Source: Chloroflexota bacterium
GTDB lineage: Bacteria > Chloroflexota > Dehalococcoidia > SHYB01 > JACPQI01
Direction: 5' to 3'
DNA length: 7,574 nt
Assembly (NCBI GenBank): GCA_016190545.1
Contig: JACPQI010000104.1
Span: 1-7,574 of the forward strand
The translations under genes were made by a program, and so were the position numbers. Shown one piece after another: positions 5,513 through 7,574 of this stretch. A model generated the notes under the pieces. That model was not told the DNA's origin, ran no database searches, and saw only the letters and a program-made list of their open reading frames with translations. Numbering within the stretch: position 1 is the first letter of the stretch; each line of letters starts with the position of its first letter.

Positions 5513-7574
5513 CTAGATCTTCTCCAGCGGCGCCAGGCTGAGCAGCAGGCGCTTGATGCCAGCAGCCCCTTTGAACGCGACCGTCACTTCCACGTCGGCG
5601 GCGGAGGGCTTGACCCCGATGACGATGCCTTCGCCGAAGGTGGCGTGGCGGACGTGGTCGCCGGCCTTGTAGTCGATGGCCGCGCGAACGGGTGCAACGG
5701 TGTCGTTTGCGGGTATGCGGCGGATGACAGGCTCCTTGGCGGGCATGAGGAGCCGCTCATGTGCCCCGGCTTTCGGCGAGGCGGTGAGGCTTCGCGGCAG
5801 GTCGGTCAGGAAGCGGGACGGCGCGCTGGGGCCGGAGTAGCCCAGCGCCGTGCGGCGGAAGGCCCGCGTCAGGTAGAGCCGTTCCTTGGCCCGCGTCATG
5901 CCGACGTAAAGCAGTCGCCGCTCTTCCTCCAGCTCGCCGGGGTCGGCGTGCTCGTCGTCGATGGCCCGGCGGTGCGGCAGCAGCCCTTCCTCCAGGCCCA
6001 CGATGAACACCACCGGGAACTCCAGGCCCTTGGCCAGATGCAGGGTGATGAGGGTGATGGCCTCTGCCCTGGCCTCATAGCTGTCCACATCCGACACGAG
6101 GGCCACGTTCTCCAGGAAGGCCTCTAGCCCCTCGCGCGGCGGCAGGTCGCGGAACTGGCTGGCGACGGTGCGCAGCTCCAGCACGTTCTCCCACTTCTCC
6201 TCGCCCTCCTCGTCCGCGTTCAGCACGTGCTCTTTGTACCCGGTCTTTTCTATCGCCAGGTCGAACAGCTCCAGGCAGTCCTTCTGGGTCGATGCCTCCA
6301 CCAGCGACTGGATGAGCTTGGCGAAGGCGCTGAGGAGGAGAGCGGCGCGTCCCTTGAGGACGGAGGGTGGTTGGCCAGCAGTGGCCTGCTGCAGCAGGTC
6401 CCAGGGCGCCACGTCCTGGCTGCGAGCGGCGTGCAATAACTCCTCGATGGTACGGGGTCCGATGCCGCGTCCCGGCACGTTGACGATGCGTTGCAGGCTG
6501 ACCTCGTCGTAGGGGTTGTAGACCAGGCGCAGGTAGGCGAGGACGTCCTTGACCTCGCGGCGCTCGTAGAAGCGGAGGCCGCCGACCAGCCGGTAGGGCA
6601 GGCCGTAGCGCATGCACGTCTCCTCCAGGACGCGGGACTGGGCGTTGGTGCGGTACATGACGGCGCAGTCCCCCGGTCGGCCAGCGCCCGCTTTCGTCAG
6701 CTTTTCCACCTCGCTCACCACAAAAAGCGCCTCGTCCTGCTCGTTGTAGGCCTCCATGATGCAGACCGGTGCGCCCGTGGGGTTCTGGGTCCATAGCTTG
6801 ATGGGCTTGCGCTCCTTGTTGGGGGCGATGACGGCCAGGGCGGCTTGCAGGACGGTCTGGCTGCTGCGATAGTTCTGCTCCAGCATGACCACGGCGGCCT
6901 CCGGGAAGTCCTTCTGGAAGTTGAGGATGTTGCGGATGTCCGCCTGCCGCCAGGAGTAGATAGACTGGTCCGGGTCGCCGACCACGCAGATATTGCGGTG
7001 CTTGCCCGCAAGCTGCCGCGCCAGCAGGTACTGGACCACGTTGGTGTCCTGGAACTCGTCCACCAGGATGTGGACGTAGCGCTCCTGGTAGCGTGCGAGG
7101 ACCTCCGGGTTGTCCTGAAAGAGATGGGTCGCTTTCACCAGAAGGTCGTCGAAATCGAGGGCGTGGTTGCGGGTCAGGAGTTCTTCGTACTGGCGGTACA
7201 CGCGCAGGAACACCTCGTCGAAGTAGGTGCGGCGCAGGGCGGCGACCTCCTCCGGGCCTCGGAGTTGGCTCTTGGCGGCGGAGATGGCCGAAAGCAGCTT
7301 GCGCGGCGCGAACTGCTTGCCATCGATGCCCAACTCTTCCAGGGCGTCTTTCAGGACATCGAGTTGGTCGGCGTCGTCGTAGATGGCGAAGGCCCGGTCC
7401 AGGCCCAGGTGCTGGCCCTCCTGGCGCAGGATGCGGGCGCAGATGGCGTGGAAGGTGCCGACGGTGAGGTCCTTCTGGACGGAACCGAGGAGCCGGGCCA
7501 GGCGCTCCTGCATCTCGCGGGCGGCCTTGTTCGTGAAGGTGTCGGCCATGATGCGGCGCGGGCTGACGCCGCAC
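5513..7574 (-). CDS. UvrD/PcrA-type ATP-dependent DNA helicase (N-terminus outside window)
   Basis: A superfamily 1A 3'-5' DNA helicase acting in repair and in clearing proteins from DNA. The frame is open through the right edge, so the ATG at 7547-7549 is internal: the residues before it (CGVSPRRI) and after it (MADTFTNKAAREM) together form motif Ia. The Walker A motif and true start lie off-window. Numbering from that Met: GTFHAICARILR (31-42), motif II VDEFQDTN (163-170), motif III GDPDQSIYSWRQ (191-201), motif IV QNYRSSQTVL (225-234), GRGIGPRTIEELL (360-372), motif V TLHLAKGLEFPVVF (502-515), and motif VI ERRLLYVGMTRAKERLYL (543-560). The tail after about 628 (GDHVRHATFGEGIVIGV) is the Tudor-like domain of PcrA/UvrD proteins, which contacts RNA polymerase in characterised members. 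That tail favours PcrA/UvrD over Rep. The stop is TAG 5513-5515. Confidence 0.95.
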   Translation of the reverse strand, partial: CGVSPRRIMADTFTNKAAREMQERLARLLGSVQKDLTVGTFHAICARILRQEGQHLGLDRAFAIYDDADQLDVLKDALEELGIDGKQFAPRKLLSAISAAKSQLRGPEEVAALRRTYFDEVFLRVYRQYEELLTRNHALDFDDLLVKATHLFQDNPEVLARYQERYVHILVDEFQDTNVVQYLLARQLAGKHRNICVVGDPDQSIYSWRQADIRNILNFQKDFPEAAVVMLEQNYRSSQTVLQAALAVIAPNKERKPIKLWTQNPTGAPVCIMEAYNEQDEALFVVSEVEKLTKAGAGRPGDCAVMYRTNAQSRVLEETCMRYGLPYRLVGGLRFYERREVKDVLAYLRLVYNPYDEVSLQRIVNVPGRGIGPRTIEELLHAARSQDVAPWDLLQQATAGQPPSVLKGRAALLLSAFAKLIQSLVEASTQKDCLELFDLAIEKTGYKEHVLNADEEGEEKWENVLELRTVASQFRDLPPREGLEAFLENVALVSDVDSYEARAEAITLITLHLAKGLEFPVVFIVGLEEGLLPHRRAIDDEHADPGELEEERRLLYVGMTRAKERLYLTRAFRRTALGYSGPSAPSRFLTDLPRSLTASPKAGAHERLLMPAKEPVIRRIPANDTVAPVRAAIDYKAGDHVRHATFGEGIVIGVKPSAADVEVTVAFKGAAGIKRLLLSLAPLEKI

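Noticed and set aside
5331..5516. 61-codon + strand frame in the helicase-hydrolase gap
   Set aside because: No ribosome binding site, no recognisable motif, and it overlaps the hydrolase promoter.
6075..7574. Long open minus-strand frame of 499 codons overlapping the helicase
   Set aside because: It is a Pro/Arg/Gly-rich shadow frame in high-GC DNA; the helicase frame carries all the motifs.
1..7574. CRISPR arrays, tRNA or rRNA genes, insertion sequences, phage or toxin-antitoxin modules
   Set aside because: No regular direct repeats, cloverleaf-like sequences, transposase or integrase motifs were seen on either strand.

Overview
The window is GC-rich bacterial chromosomal DNA, densely coded, with six genes. 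Two of them run off the edges. The organism is not identifiable from sequence alone. The high GC, the luciferase-like flavin oxidoreductase and the Thermus/ACL5-type aminopropyltransferase would fit a Chloroflexota-like or other deep-branching environmental bacterium, but that is a weak inference. No rRNA, tRNA, CRISPR array, insertion sequence or phage gene was seen.

Left part (2-1428, + strand): the last 84 codons of a P-type cation-transporting ATPase, an 80-nt gap, then a complete LLM-class (luciferase-like) flavin-dependent oxidoreductase with a strong ribosome binding site. It converges, 7 nt apart, with a minus-strand gene (1436-2188) for a 250-residue transglutaminase-like protein with a TPR-like C-terminus.

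Centre (2189-3564): a short AT-rich divergent region separates the transglutaminase-like gene from a + strand polyamine operon. The operon is speD (S-adenosylmethionine decarboxylase, TTG start) followed 14 nt later by speE (polyamine aminopropyltransferase). SpeD makes the aminopropyl donor that SpeE transfers. The SpeE sequence resembles the Thermus SpeE / plant ACL5 branch rather than the classical putrescine-specific branch, so the real acceptor (putrescine, agmatine or spermidine) is open.

Right part (3585-7574, - strand): a 574-residue membrane-embedded alpha/beta hydrolase of no recognised specific function, visibly lower in GC than all its neighbours and carrying its own plausible promoter. 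After a 203-nt gap comes the C-terminal ~686 residues of a UvrD/PcrA-family superfamily 1 DNA helicase, whose N-terminus and Walker A motif lie beyond the right edge.

Apart from speD-speE, the genes do not form an obvious common pathway. The least explained items are the membrane hydrolase and the transglutaminase-like/TPR protein beside the polyamine operon.
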